From Ruminococcus flavefaciens (lineage in GTDB: Bacteria; Bacillota; Clostridia; Oscillospirales; Ruminococcaceae): a stretch of DNA of 51,539 nucleotides. The notes under the pieces are model-generated. The model saw only the letters and a program-made list of their open reading frames with translations, was not told where the DNA came from and did not search any database. Positions 8,718 through 16,935 of this stretch are shown piece after piece (position 1 is the first letter of the stretch; every line of letters begins with the position of its first letter). The position numbers and the translations under genes were made by a program. Location of the stretch: positions 1-51,539 of the forward strand of contig DBYI01000107.1 in assembly GCA_002310115.1 (NCBI GenBank). The letters are read 5' to 3'.

Positions 8718-9737
8718 ATGAAAGAACTTCTTAAGGAATTGTGCATGGCGGACGGAGTTTCAGGCGACGAGAGTGCTGTACGTGAGCTTGTAATCAGCAG
8801 GATAAAGGATGTCTGTGAGTATAGTGTGGACAACCTTGGCAGTGTAATATGCTTCAAAAAAGGAAAGAAAACTCCTGAAAAGAAACTGATGATATGTGCT
8901 CATATGGATGAGGTCGGTTTTATAATAACATATATTCGTGCTGATGGTACTCTAAGTTTTGGAAATGTCGGCGGGATTGATCCATCGGTAGTAATCGGTA
9001 GACAGGTAAAGGTTGGAAGATCACGCATCAGCGGAGTGGTTGGCTCAACGGCAGTCCACAACCTCAGTAAGGAACAACGCGAGAAAACTCCGACAACTGA
9101 CAGTCTCTATATAGATATTGGAGCTACTGACAAGGCAGAAGCTGAAAAATACGTTTCGATCGGAGATTGCGCTTATTTTGAATCTGAGTACACTGAACTT
9201 GGGGGTAGCCGAATAAAATCAAAGGCTCTCGATGATCGCGCAGGCTGTGCTATGATGATAGAGCTCATGCACTGTGAGCTTGATTATGATACATATTTTG
9301 TTTTTAACGTTCAGGAGGAAATTGGTCTCCGCGGAGCTATAGCTTCTTCGTATTCGGTAGCTCCTGACTATGCAATAGTTCTTGAAACTACTACAGCTGC
9401 GGATATAGACGGAGCTTCGGGGGCGAAGAGGGTCTGCGAGGTTGGAAAGGGCCCTGTTGTTTCGTTCATGGACAGGCATACAATGTATGACAAGGAACTT
9501 TACCATCTTGCATTTGATATTGCTAAAGAAAAGGAAATCCCATGTCAGACCAAGACTATGATAGCAGGTGGGAACGATGCAGGAGCTGTTCATATAAGCG
9601 GTAGGGGAGTTCATACTATGGCAGTATCACTGCCGTGCAGATATCTTCATTCGCCGTCATGCGTTATTGACTATGCAGACCTGGAAAACTCATACAAGCT
9701 GGTAAAAACTCTCATCGGAAGGATACATGAGATATGA
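8718..9737 (+). CDS. M42-family aminopeptidase, second copy
   Basis: This 339-residue protein is the divergent partner of the M42 gene ending 2 nt upstream. The metal-binding and catalytic motifs are intact: CAHMDEVG, ALDDRAG, NVQEEIG, ETTTA and LHSPS. Its ribosome site (GGGAGAG) lies in the last codons of the first copy. The stop overlaps the start of the GNAT gene by 4 nt (ATGA), indicating translational coupling. Substrate preference (acidic, hydrophobic or basic N-terminal residues) differs between M42 types and is not readable from these motifs alone. Confidence 0.9.
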   Translation: MKELLKELCMADGVSGDESAVRELVISRIKDVCEYSVDNLGSVICFKKGKKTPEKKLMICAHMDEVGFIITYIRADGTLSFGNVGGIDPSVVIGRQVKVGRSRISGVVGSTAVHNLSKEQREKTPTTDSLYIDIGATDKAEAEKYVSIGDCAYFESEYTELGGSRIKSKALDDRAGCAMMIELMHCELDYDTYFVFNVQEEIGLRGAIASSYSVAPDYAIVLETTTAADIDGASGAKRVCEVGKGPVVSFMDRHTMYDKELYHLAFDIAKEKEIPCQTKTMIAGGNDAGAVHISGRGVHTMAVSLPCRYLHSPSCVIDYADLENSYKLVKTLIGRIHEI

Positions 9738-10531
9738 TAAAACTTATCGAACACGAGCATGAGCTTGACCGTGAGCTGCTCAACAAAACTCTTTCGGGCA
9801 AAAAAATGCTTGCTTACATGAGAGCCTACGGACCAAATTACGAATTCTGTCGTTTTTACAAAATAACCGACGGCATAGGAACAGGTTTCATGTTCATTAT
9901 TAATTCAACGCTGATAATTTGCGGTGACGGAAAGCTTGAGCCGAATGATGAGATAGATCTATTTGTTAGTATGAATCTGCCTTTCCGTATTGAGGGAGAT
10001 CAGAAGATACTGGAAGGAATAACCATTCCCGAGCGTTATCAGGTGCTGAACCGTACTATATTTGAGCTTATTCCTGATGATACACCGCTTGAAGCTATTG
10101 AGGAACACGTAGAGTTCAATCCAAGTCTACCTGACGTATACAAGATACTCAGCGAGGGATTCCCGAATATTGCGGATTTCTCCTTGTGGTATACAGATAC
10201 TTCTCATCGTTGTCGACACGGTATAAGTCGAGTTTTTACATACCGTGATTCCACAACGGCTTCTGCTGTATTTGATATAGGCAGTACCGTTCTTATCGGA
10301 CAGGTGGCTACCAACAAGGCTGCAAGAGGCCGTGGCTACGCACGCGAGTTCCTTAAATGGCTGGCTAAGTTCTTCAACGGGCTTGGTAAAAGAGCATATC
10401 TTCTTGCCCTTGATGTCAGAGTGAGCTTCTATCAGGAAATAGGTTTCCGTATTGCTGGGCGAGAGATTGTCCTTGAGCGAATAGATATCGAGAAGGAAAG
10501 CGTTGCAAAGGGACGTCTTGAAGAAAGTTAA
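9734..10531 (+). CDS. GNAT-family N-acetyltransferase
   Basis: The C-terminal half of this 265-residue protein carries a GNAT fold: the acetyl-CoA loop RGRGYA (about 198-203) after the beta-4 strand VATNKAA, and the closing VSFYQEIGFR segment near 237. The N-terminal 130 residues are less conserved and may be a second, degenerate GNAT half or a substrate domain. The start overlaps the stop of the second M42 peptidase (ATGA), so the product is likely made with the two aminopeptidases. Acetylation of a peptide or amino acid is plausible from context but not shown. The 110 bases downstream to the next promoter have no clear terminator. Confidence 0.8.
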   Translation: MIKLIEHEHELDRELLNKTLSGKKMLAYMRAYGPNYEFCRFYKITDGIGTGFMFIINSTLIICGDGKLEPNDEIDLFVSMNLPFRIEGDQKILEGITIPERYQVLNRTIFELIPDDTPLEAIEEHVEFNPSLPDVYKILSEGFPNIADFSLWYTDTSHRCRHGISRVFTYRDSTTASAVFDIGSTVLIGQVATNKAARGRGYAREFLKWLAKFFNGLGKRAYLLALDVRVSFYQEIGFRIAGREIVLERIDIEKESVAKGRLEES

Positions 10532-10645
10532 TCATTCCTGCATAACAGTATTCACATATTAATTAATTTAATGTGAAAACAATGTAGCCCACTAACAAAT
10601 TTCAGTTAAGATTACGATCACCTAATCACTATTTTTGATTAGTGC

Positions 10646-10674
10646 TTTACAACTCTGAAAAAAGATGCTATAAT
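10646..10674 (+). promoter_or_regulatory. Promoter of ddh
   Basis: TTTACA at 10646-10651, a 17-bp spacer and TGC-TATAAT ending at 10674: a strong extended -10 promoter. Confidence 0.75.
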
Positions 10675-10728
10675 GTTTTAAGACTGTGTTCAATGGCGAG
10701 CACAGCAAAAATAAGGAGGTATTTCCAT

Positions 10729-11718
10729 ATGGGAAAAGTTAGAATCGGTATCGCAGGATACGGCAACCTCGGCAGAGGCGTTGAGCTAGCAATTCGTCAG
10801 AACGACGATATGGAGCTTGCAGGTATTTTTACTCGCCGTGATCCTTCTACAGTAAAGCCACTTACAGCAGGAGCTAAAGTGTTTAAGATAGACGACGCCG
10901 AGAAAATGGTAAATGACATAGACGTTATGATAATCTGTGGAGGAAGCGCAACGGATCTCCCCAAACAAACTCCCGCAATGGCGAAGCTCTTCAATGTTAT
11001 TGACAGCTTCGATACTCATGCAAGAATTCCAGAACATTTTGCAAATGTTGACAAGGCTGCAAAGGATAGTGGTCACCTTGCTTTCATTTCACTTGGTTGG
11101 GATCCGGGCCTCTTCTCACTCAACAGACTTTATGCCGAGAGCATTCTTCCTAATGGCAAGAGCTACACATTTTGGGGCAAAGGCGTAAGTCAGGGCCATT
11201 CTGATGCTATACGTCGTGTTGAGGGAGTTAAGAAAGGAATACAGTACACTGTTCCGATTGAGTCAGCTATGGAAGCTGTTCGCAGTGGAAGTCAGCCCGA
11301 GCTTACAACACGTCAGAAGCACCTTAGAGAGTGTTGGGTAGTTCCAGAAGAGGGCGCTAATCTCGCTAAGATAGAGAATGACATTAAGACGATGAAGAAC
11401 TATTTTGACGAATATGATACAACGGTCAACTTTATCAGTGAAGAGGAGTTTAATGCTAAGCACAACAAAATGCCTCATGGCGGTTTTGTGATGAGAAGTG
11501 GTCTCACAGGCGATGGCGAGAAAACTCATCAGATGATAGAGTATTCACTTAAGCTCGAGTCAAATCCTGAGTTTACCGCAAGCGTGCTCATCTGCTACGC
11601 AAGAGCTCTTGCAAGACTCAAAGCGGAGGGAGCTACAGGCTGTAAGACAGCTTTCGATATTGCTCCTGCATACCTTTCAAAGCTTAGCGGCGATGAGCTT
11701 AGAGCTTCAATGCTATAA
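10729..11718 (+). CDS. ddh: meso-Diaminopimelate D-dehydrogenase
   Basis: Ddh makes meso-diaminopimelate directly from tetrahydrodipicolinate with NADPH and ammonia, a one-step bypass to lysine and peptidoglycan precursor synthesis found in some Clostridia and Corynebacteria. The 329-residue product starts with a Rossmann motif (GIAGYGNLGRG), has the family blocks DSFDTHARIP and SLGWDPGLFS, and the expected length. The start is ATG 10729, placed 9 nt after a perfect AAGGAGG; an in-frame extension to 10642 covers the promoter and is rejected. The gene is monocistronic, with its own promoter and two hairpins after the stop. The reaction is inferred from family membership. Confidence 0.92.
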   Translation: MGKVRIGIAGYGNLGRGVELAIRQNDDMELAGIFTRRDPSTVKPLTAGAKVFKIDDAEKMVNDIDVMIICGGSATDLPKQTPAMAKLFNVIDSFDTHARIPEHFANVDKAAKDSGHLAFISLGWDPGLFSLNRLYAESILPNGKSYTFWGKGVSQGHSDAIRRVEGVKKGIQYTVPIESAMEAVRSGSQPELTTRQKHLRECWVVPEEGANLAKIENDIKTMKNYFDEYDTTVNFISEEEFNAKHNKMPHGGFVMRSGLTGDGEKTHQMIEYSLKLESNPEFTASVLICYARALARLKAEGATGCKTAFDIAPAYLSKLSGDELRASML

Positions 11719-11727
11719 AAGTTAAAA

Positions 11728-11750
11728 AGGGGCTGTAAAAAACAGCCCTC
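11728..11750. terminator. First hairpin after ddh
   Basis: GGGCTGT (11730-11736) and ACAGCCC (11742-11748) form a 7-bp stem. The T-run (CTTTTTAAC) is on the minus strand, so on the plus strand this is a poor terminator and may instead protect the mRNA 3' end or act in antisense. Confidence 0.5.
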
Positions 11751-11761
11751 AAAAAACAACA

Positions 11762-11806
11762 CGGTTACCTCTTCAAGTAAAATTTGAAGGGGTAACCGCT
11801 TTTTTC
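11762..11806 (+). terminator. Terminator of ddh
   Basis: CGGTTACC (11762-11769) pairs with GGTAACCG (11791-11798), extended by CTTCAA against TTGAAG, and CTTTTTTC follows. This is a strong intrinsic terminator. Confidence 0.85.
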
Positions 11807-11952
11807 ATGATAATCGTTGAAAACTGCCCACTTTACGATTCTGCGAGGGGGGAGTAATTCCCTCATCTACTCAAGAATTTCTGTATCATATGCAGTTCGT
11901 ACAATAAGCAGTAAATACCTCTGTGTATTTTGTGAGTTTTGCATTGAATTTG

Positions 11953-11981
11953 TTGACAATTTAGGCAACAAGTGGTACAAT
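11953..11981 (+). promoter_or_regulatory. Promoter of the LRR / zinc-ribbon gene
   Basis: TTGACA at 11953-11958, 17 bp, TACAAT at 11976-11981, placing the transcript start just before the ribosome site of the gene at 12018. Confidence 0.75.
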
Positions 11982-12017
11982 TATTATATGAAATATGACA
12001 TATTTAGGGGGGATAAT

Positions 12018-13160
12018 ATGGCACTTACTAACGCAATATGCACTAACTGTGGAAAAACTGTAGAAGTTGATAAAAACAAGGATGCCTGGGTGTGTCCGCA
12101 TTGCAGCACTCCTTTCATCGTAAGCAAAGCTGTGAACAAATACAAGTCAAAGCATAAGGAAGTTGCTAAAAAGGTTAAGGCTGTCAAGAAGCAGAGCAGT
12201 GATTTTGAAATTCAGGACGGTGTTCTGACTGCGTACAAGGGGAATTCAGAGGATGTTACTATCCCTGGAGAGGCACGCAAGATAGCCAATCACGTTTTCG
12301 AGAATAATACCACCTTAAAGCATATTACGTTTCATGAAAAGGTCGAGGAAATAGGTGGCTACGCTTTTCGCGGATGTACAGCACTAGAGGAGATACAGTT
12401 CCCTGATAGTATAACATCTATTGATATATGGGCTTTCAGAGGCTGTTCGTCGCTCAAAAGAGTTGTTCTTCCTCCTCATCTATATGCCATATCTGATGCT
12501 TTGTTCGCTGACTGTACGGAACTCACCTCTGTGGAACTTTGCGAGCCTATCGGTGAGATCGGTGCATTTGCTTTTTCGGGCTGCAAGAAGCTAAAGGAAA
12601 TCGAAATCACGAAATATGTCTCACAAATTGGAAAATATGCTTTTTCGGGCTGCGAAAAGCTTGAAAAGATCAATATTCCAGAGGGAGTTACTTATATTCA
12701 GGAATGTACCTTTGCAAACTGTACTTCCCTGTCAGTTATTGAAATTCCACGCACTATCAAAACTATCGGCGCATCGGCTTTTCAGAACTGTACAGCTCTC
12801 AGGAATATTGAGATACCTGTTGGAGTTCTCAGTGTTGATGGCTTCAGTGGTTGTACAGGTCTGAGAGCTATCGAGATTCCTGCAGGAACTACTTCCATAG
12901 GCGATTTCAGTGGCTGCGAGAACCTTGAGACTATCCGCATCCCTGCGTCTGTTAAGAAGATAAGTGGCGGTTTTACGAACTGTCCGAAACTTCTGAATAT
13001 CTCATGGCCTAATCTTTCTGAGAACGCTTCCAATTTTCCAGCATACTACGAAACCGTAATTGCAAGCCGTAAGATCGCTGGGAAATGTATTTACTGCGGT
13101 GGTGACTTTAAGCTCATCACAAAAGTGTGCAAGGTCTGCGGAAAGAAAAAAGACTATTGA
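12018..13160 (+). CDS. Cytosolic BspA-type leucine-rich repeat protein with zinc ribbons at both ends
   Basis: The 380-residue product has an N-terminal zinc ribbon (CTNCG and CPHC, residues 8-36). A linker leads to about nine BspA-type (LRR_5) repeats of the pattern 'I..YAF.GC..L..I.IP..V..I' across residues 75-330, and a second CxxC pair of motifs closes the C-terminus (CIYCG, CKVCG). BspA repeats are usually found in secreted adhesins, but this protein has no signal peptide, so it should be cytosolic. I chose ATG 12018 because AGGGGGG precedes it and the TTGACA promoter lies just upstream; the reading frame runs open to 11817 but that would place the promoter inside the gene. The function is unknown; the ends suggest metal or nucleic-acid binding with the repeats as a protein-binding platform. 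Confidence 0.85.
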   Translation: MALTNAICTNCGKTVEVDKNKDAWVCPHCSTPFIVSKAVNKYKSKHKEVAKKVKAVKKQSSDFEIQDGVLTAYKGNSEDVTIPGEARKIANHVFENNTTLKHITFHEKVEEIGGYAFRGCTALEEIQFPDSITSIDIWAFRGCSSLKRVVLPPHLYAISDALFADCTELTSVELCEPIGEIGAFAFSGCKKLKEIEITKYVSQIGKYAFSGCEKLEKINIPEGVTYIQECTFANCTSLSVIEIPRTIKTIGASAFQNCTALRNIEIPVGVLSVDGFSGCTGLRAIEIPAGTTSIGDFSGCENLETIRIPASVKKISGGFTNCPKLLNISWPNLSENASNFPAYYETVIASRKIAGKCIYCGGDFKLITKVCKVCGKKKDY

Positions 13161-13185
13161 CGAAATTGGGTTTTAGAGCTATAAT
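13157..13185 (+). promoter_or_regulatory. Promoter of the Thr-rich lipoprotein
   Basis: TTGACG at 13157-13162, overlapping the preceding stop codon, then 17 bp and TATAAT at 13180-13185. Confidence 0.65.
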
Positions 13186-13219
13186 ATTATAATGTATAAT
13201 GTAATATAAGGAGAATCAT

Positions 13220-14050
13220 ATGAAGCTCTTGACCCGAATTATCACAGCTTTTGCAGTTTTATCGGTATGTTCTGCTGTATGGAGCTGCGAAAAAAAGAAA
13301 TCGGACTTAAAAATGTCCGATACATATACTATTGCTTCTTCCACCTCAAATTTCTCTTCTGTACTGATTACAGAGGAAAAAGTAGCTACAACTACTGCCA
13401 CATCGTCAGCTTCTGCTAATAAGACTTCTGCTGAAACAACTGTCAGCACTACTACGGCGGAAGTTAACTCGGCAGCTGAAACTACCACAGTTACCACCGT
13501 CACAACAGAACAGCAAAAAGCAGAAGTTGCGAAAAAAGGTTTTGATACCTGTATTGACGCTGCAAGGGCTTATTATGATGCCTATCTGCGTGGAGATCCT
13601 GATGCTGTCTATGATATGTTCTGTGCGGACGAGATCGAAGGATATCATGCTTATCTTGACACGGAGCAAGCCGACCTTCTTGAAGGCAAGAATGCTCAGG
13701 TCATGTTTAAGCGTTCAAAGGTAATAAGCGCTATAAATGATTCTATTAAAAGGATTCATTCCATTATGTCTGAAAAGTCAAGTGTTCCGCCTGAGCAGTG
13801 GACTACCTCTATAGCAGAACAAACTCTTAAGGCAACAGGCGAAAACGAGCTTAAGGACTTTAATAAGCAACTCGGCACACATTTTACAAACGCTTCGGGC
13901 TGTGGCTATGTCTACTACAAGGACGGGAATGAGGAGCATGACTTCCTCGGCAACAGCTGCGGATTTGTTGAGCTTGACGGAAGATGGTACCTTTCTTATT
14001 CAACTGTTATGCACGCCGAGCTCCTGACGTATATGGATATCTACAGATGA
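13220..14050 (+). CDS. Thr-rich secreted protein, probable lipoprotein
   Basis: The 276-residue product starts with a hydrophobic segment ending VWSC at residue 23, a plausible lipobox, so it is probably anchored to the outer face of the membrane by a lipidated Cys. Residues 35-100 form a low-complexity Thr/Ser/Ala stalk. The remainder (about 105-276) is a compact domain with a helix containing YYDAYLRGD and a C-terminal LDGRWYLSY strand, which resembles the NTF2-like or DUF4878-type folds in outline, but I cannot assign it. AAGGAGA precedes the start. It has its own promoter and terminator. No catalytic residues stand out. Confidence 0.8.
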   Translation: MKLLTRIITAFAVLSVCSAVWSCEKKKSDLKMSDTYTIASSTSNFSSVLITEEKVATTTATSSASANKTSAETTVSTTTAEVNSAAETTTVTTVTTEQQKAEVAKKGFDTCIDAARAYYDAYLRGDPDAVYDMFCADEIEGYHAYLDTEQADLLEGKNAQVMFKRSKVISAINDSIKRIHSIMSEKSSVPPEQWTTSIAEQTLKATGENELKDFNKQLGTHFTNASGCGYVYYKDGNEEHDFLGNSCGFVELDGRWYLSYSTVMHAELLTYMDIYR

Positions 14051-14053
14051 GAG

Positions 14054-14074
14054 GGGCGGTAATACCGCCCTTTT
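14054..14074 (+). terminator. Terminator after the lipoprotein gene
   Basis: GGGCGGT (14054-14060) and ACCGCCC (14064-14070) form a 7-bp stem with a 3-nt loop, followed by TTTTC. Confidence 0.8.
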
Positions 14075-14102
14075 CTGCTAAAAAGAGCAAAGGAGAGTTA
14101 AT

Positions 14103-15134
14103 ATGTCGATACTCGAAAAAACAGGCATTTTTGCCACAGGTTTTCTCCTTATTGCAGTTTTAGCCTCGGAATTGGTCGGTCTTGTGGCAAATCTAATATT
14201 TGCCCCGCTTTTTGGTATGAGAGTCACCACTATCTCATTCTTTGGTTTGGAATTTACAATTTCAGATAACAAATGGACTAAAACATTCCATAAACTTAGT
14301 CCTATCATACAGCATGATGTGCGTTTTGACAGCCGCAAACCTGTTGAAAGCTTCAGTGATAAAAAAGCTGATATGTTACAGTTGGTGACAGTTATTGCTA
14401 AATTCACCGTTGCAGTTCTCATATGTTTATTGTTCCGTGATATTTTCACCAAAACTGGAGCATATAATATGCTCGATCTGCTAAAAGTTTCTTTTGCCAC
14501 GGGAATGGTGTTCCATGCGCTCTTTTCGTTGGGAATTTACCTTTATACAAACCTGGTGCTCATGAAAAGGTTGGGGGGGTATATAAACACTTTGATCAAA
14601 AGACTGAGGCAAGGGGAGAGTTTTGCTTCTCTCGATATGAAACCGGTTGAAGAGTTAGGATATAAGAATCCAACGAAGACCGAGCAACTACTGTATTATC
14701 AGATATATATGGGTTATCTTGCCGCTGTGGGAAATTATGATGGTATGTGTGAACCTTCGCACCAAGCAATGAACTTCCTTATAGACAGGGAATACTTTGT
14801 TCAGGATACTGGCAGCTATTACTGGCTAATATTCTTTTTCTCCGAGATAGAGCCGAATATTCCTCTTACAGATATGCTGCTTAAAAGACTCGGAGATGTT
14901 ATAAAAAGTGACAGGGATGCCAATGCCAAGCGTGTTCTCGCTTACTATTTTTTCAATATAAGACGGGATTTCATAAGCGCTCAGCAAATGGTGGATGCAG
15001 GTTTACAGGCGTTAAATTCCAACTCGGGACTTGCCACGGAGCGTGAGCTGGAAAGACAACTGCTCAATGAGCTTAATGAACGCTTACAGCTGATAAACAA
15101 GCCTGTCAGTCCGTCTCTGCTCAGTCATAGCTGA
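14103..15134 (+). CDS. Membrane protein resembling an M50 protease without its metal site
   Basis: The 343-residue product has hydrophobic segments at about 8-37, 94-115 and 124-153, then a helical cytosolic domain (about 165-335). Residues 22-47 read SELVG...AN...FGMRVTTISFFG. This has the spacing of the site-2 protease start (HExGH...A...FG.KV..FS.G), but both zinc His are absent. I see no matching second Asp motif (LDG). It may be a pseudoenzyme that binds membrane clients, or the likeness may be chance. The C-terminal domain looks TPR-like (residues such as YLAAVGNYD and AYYFFNIRRDFISAQ). An AAAGGAG site supports the start. The Sel1-repeat gene follows 27 nt later and may be co-transcribed. 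Confidence 0.7.
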   Translation: MSILEKTGIFATGFLLIAVLASELVGLVANLIFAPLFGMRVTTISFFGLEFTISDNKWTKTFHKLSPIIQHDVRFDSRKPVESFSDKKADMLQLVTVIAKFTVAVLICLLFRDIFTKTGAYNMLDLLKVSFATGMVFHALFSLGIYLYTNLVLMKRLGGYINTLIKRLRQGESFASLDMKPVEELGYKNPTKTEQLLYYQIYMGYLAAVGNYDGMCEPSHQAMNFLIDREYFVQDTGSYYWLIFFFSEIEPNIPLTDMLLKRLGDVIKSDRDANAKRVLAYYFFNIRRDFISAQQMVDAGLQALNSNSGLATERELERQLLNELNERLQLINKPVSPSLLSHS

Positions 15135-15161
15135 TTGTAAAATACTTGGAGGTTCTCCTTT

Positions 15162-16730
15162 ATGGACAACAAATTATTGAACGAAACAACTGACACTGTC
15201 AAAAAAGTCATAGATCATTTCGGCATTGATATACTATCCGATCATAAAAAATTCTGTTCTGCATTTTCAGATTTTGCTCCTAGACTTTCAAAGGAGAACA
15301 AGGCGTTTTTCGTTGCACTTAGCGAGGACATCGGCATTATATTCATACGTGAGAACGAAGCTGTTCTTTCAGGAAGCAAAAGTGCCAATGAAATCGTTCA
15401 GCGTGCCGCTTCGGAAATAAGCGAGTATCTTAACTCTGAAAAAGCGGAGCTTGTCACTCAGAGTATCGCTGCTTCTCTCGGTTGGAAGTTCGGAAGCAGT
15501 CCTTCAGAAGCTACATCGGATAGTCAAATTGGGGTCAGTTCTTCAAATTCACTAATAGAAGACCTCTTCCGCCGCGCACAGGGAGGCGATAATGATGCAT
15601 GCTTCAATCTTGCAGAGCGTTTTTTCTACGGAAGAGGAGTTAAACAGGATTACGTAAAAGCAGTTAAATGGTACGCTCTTTCCGCTGACCGCGGCGATTG
15701 CAGCTCGCAGAAAAAGCTGGCTGACTGCTATTACCTCGGACAGGGAACTGACAGAAATATCAAAAAGGCTGCCCAATATTATGAATTTGCCGCAGAACAA
15801 GGCGATTACGATTCACAAAAAGCGCTTATCCGCTGCTATACCATAGGTGGAACGGGTTTCCCAGTAAACAGGGATAAAGCGAGACATTATTCTGAGCGTT
15901 ATGGTATTTCTGCAAGTGCGGGAACTTCAAGTGGACTGATGAAAAACGCTCAGAATGGCGATCCTGAGGCGCAATTCAAACTAGGAAATATGTATCTGAG
16001 AGGTGTTGGAGTCGAGCAGGATAGTGAAAAAGCTATTTACTGGTTGAAGCTTGCAGCTCAACAAGGTAACTCAGCCGCTCAGTACAACGTTGCCTGTTGT
16101 TATCTGAAAGGACTTGGCGTGCCACAAGACAAGATAACAGCGGTTATGATGTTTAATGAAGCTGCTAAAAACGGCGATCTAGATGCCCTCAATAATCTTG
16201 CGGGCTGCTGTATGCGTGGGGAAGGGACAACTAAGGATCAGAGCCTTGCTGCACGATACTATAAGCAGGCGGCTGAACAGAGTCACGCAAAGGCACAGTA
16301 CAATTACGGCGAATGCCTTTTCAATGGTTACGGAGTTCCAAAAGATCAGAGAGAAGCTGTGAAATGGTACAAACAGGCAGCTGAACAGGGCGATCCTGAC
16401 GGACAGTACTCTTACGGTTGGTGCCTTCTCAATGGGGCAGGAACTTCGCAGGATTCTGTGACCGCTAAGGAAATGCTGGAACTTGCTGCTGAACAGCATC
16501 ATACGGCTGCTGAAAAGGAACTGGGATATTGCTATACTAATGGTACAGGAACGTTCAAGAACTTTGCGATTGCTGCAAAATACTTTGGAAAGGCTGCTGC
16601 CGATGGTGATATGGAAGCCGCTGAAGTTCTTGTTGCTTGTTATAAATACGGTGGTGAATACCTTGCAGCAGATGAGTTGAAAGCTCATCGGTATGCGGAG
16701 CAGTATGGCCTCGATTACTACGAAATATAA
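15162..16730 (+). CDS. Sel1-like repeat protein
   Basis: After an N-terminal region of about 130 residues without recognisable motif, this 522-residue protein carries some eight to nine Sel1-like repeats (residues 135-515) of the form 'A...LG..Y..G.GV..D...A..WY..AAEQG...A'. Sel1 repeats are helical hairpins that act as protein-binding scaffolds, often in regulatory or envelope-stress complexes. No signal peptide is present, so it should be cytosolic. A TTGGAGG site lies 11 nt before the start. It follows the M50-like membrane gene by 27 nt, and that protein also ends in a TPR-like helical region, so the two may work together. A terminator follows. Confidence 0.88.
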   Translation: MDNKLLNETTDTVKKVIDHFGIDILSDHKKFCSAFSDFAPRLSKENKAFFVALSEDIGIIFIRENEAVLSGSKSANEIVQRAASEISEYLNSEKAELVTQSIAASLGWKFGSSPSEATSDSQIGVSSSNSLIEDLFRRAQGGDNDACFNLAERFFYGRGVKQDYVKAVKWYALSADRGDCSSQKKLADCYYLGQGTDRNIKKAAQYYEFAAEQGDYDSQKALIRCYTIGGTGFPVNRDKARHYSERYGISASAGTSSGLMKNAQNGDPEAQFKLGNMYLRGVGVEQDSEKAIYWLKLAAQQGNSAAQYNVACCYLKGLGVPQDKITAVMMFNEAAKNGDLDALNNLAGCCMRGEGTTKDQSLAARYYKQAAEQSHAKAQYNYGECLFNGYGVPKDQREAVKWYKQAAEQGDPDGQYSYGWCLLNGAGTSQDSVTAKEMLELAAEQHHTAAEKELGYCYTNGTGTFKNFAIAAKYFGKAAADGDMEAAEVLVACYKYGGEYLAADELKAHRYAEQYGLDYYEI

Positions 16731-16745
16731 TTTAAGATAATTATT

Positions 16746-16770
16746 GGGCGGGTATTATCCGCCCGTTTTT
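16746..16770 (+). terminator. Terminator after the Sel1-repeat gene
   Basis: GGGCGG (16746-16751) and CCGCCC (16759-16764) with a 7-nt loop, followed by GTTTTTG. Confidence 0.8.
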
Positions 16771-16864
16771 GTGTTCGCGAAAAAGACTTTTATTAGGACA
16801 AAGTAAGCATGATATAATTATTGATGTTTCCTCCATCTTTTGTGTTTCGTATGGTTAACAACAG

Positions 16865-16893
16865 TTGAAATTACATAAAAGCCGTGATATAAT
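16865..16893 (+). promoter_or_regulatory. Promoter of the cysteine desulfurase / IscU operon
   Basis: TTGAAA at 16865-16870, 17 bp, then TGA-TATAAT ending at 16893. I see no IscR gene next to it, and no obvious IscR-type site. Confidence 0.7.
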
Positions 16894-16935
16894 ATACTTA
16901 TTCGATAGGTTAAATATAAATAAGGAGAAGGACAA

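Noticed and set aside
11817..12017. 67-residue N-terminal extension of the LRR protein
   Set aside because: It would contain the TTGACA-TACAAT promoter and lacks a ribosome site, while ATG 12018 has AGGGGGG.
16771..16864. A second promoter for nifS at TATAAT 16813-16818
   Set aside because: Its -35 region (TTATTA) is poor compared with the TTGAAA-17-TATAAT promoter just downstream.
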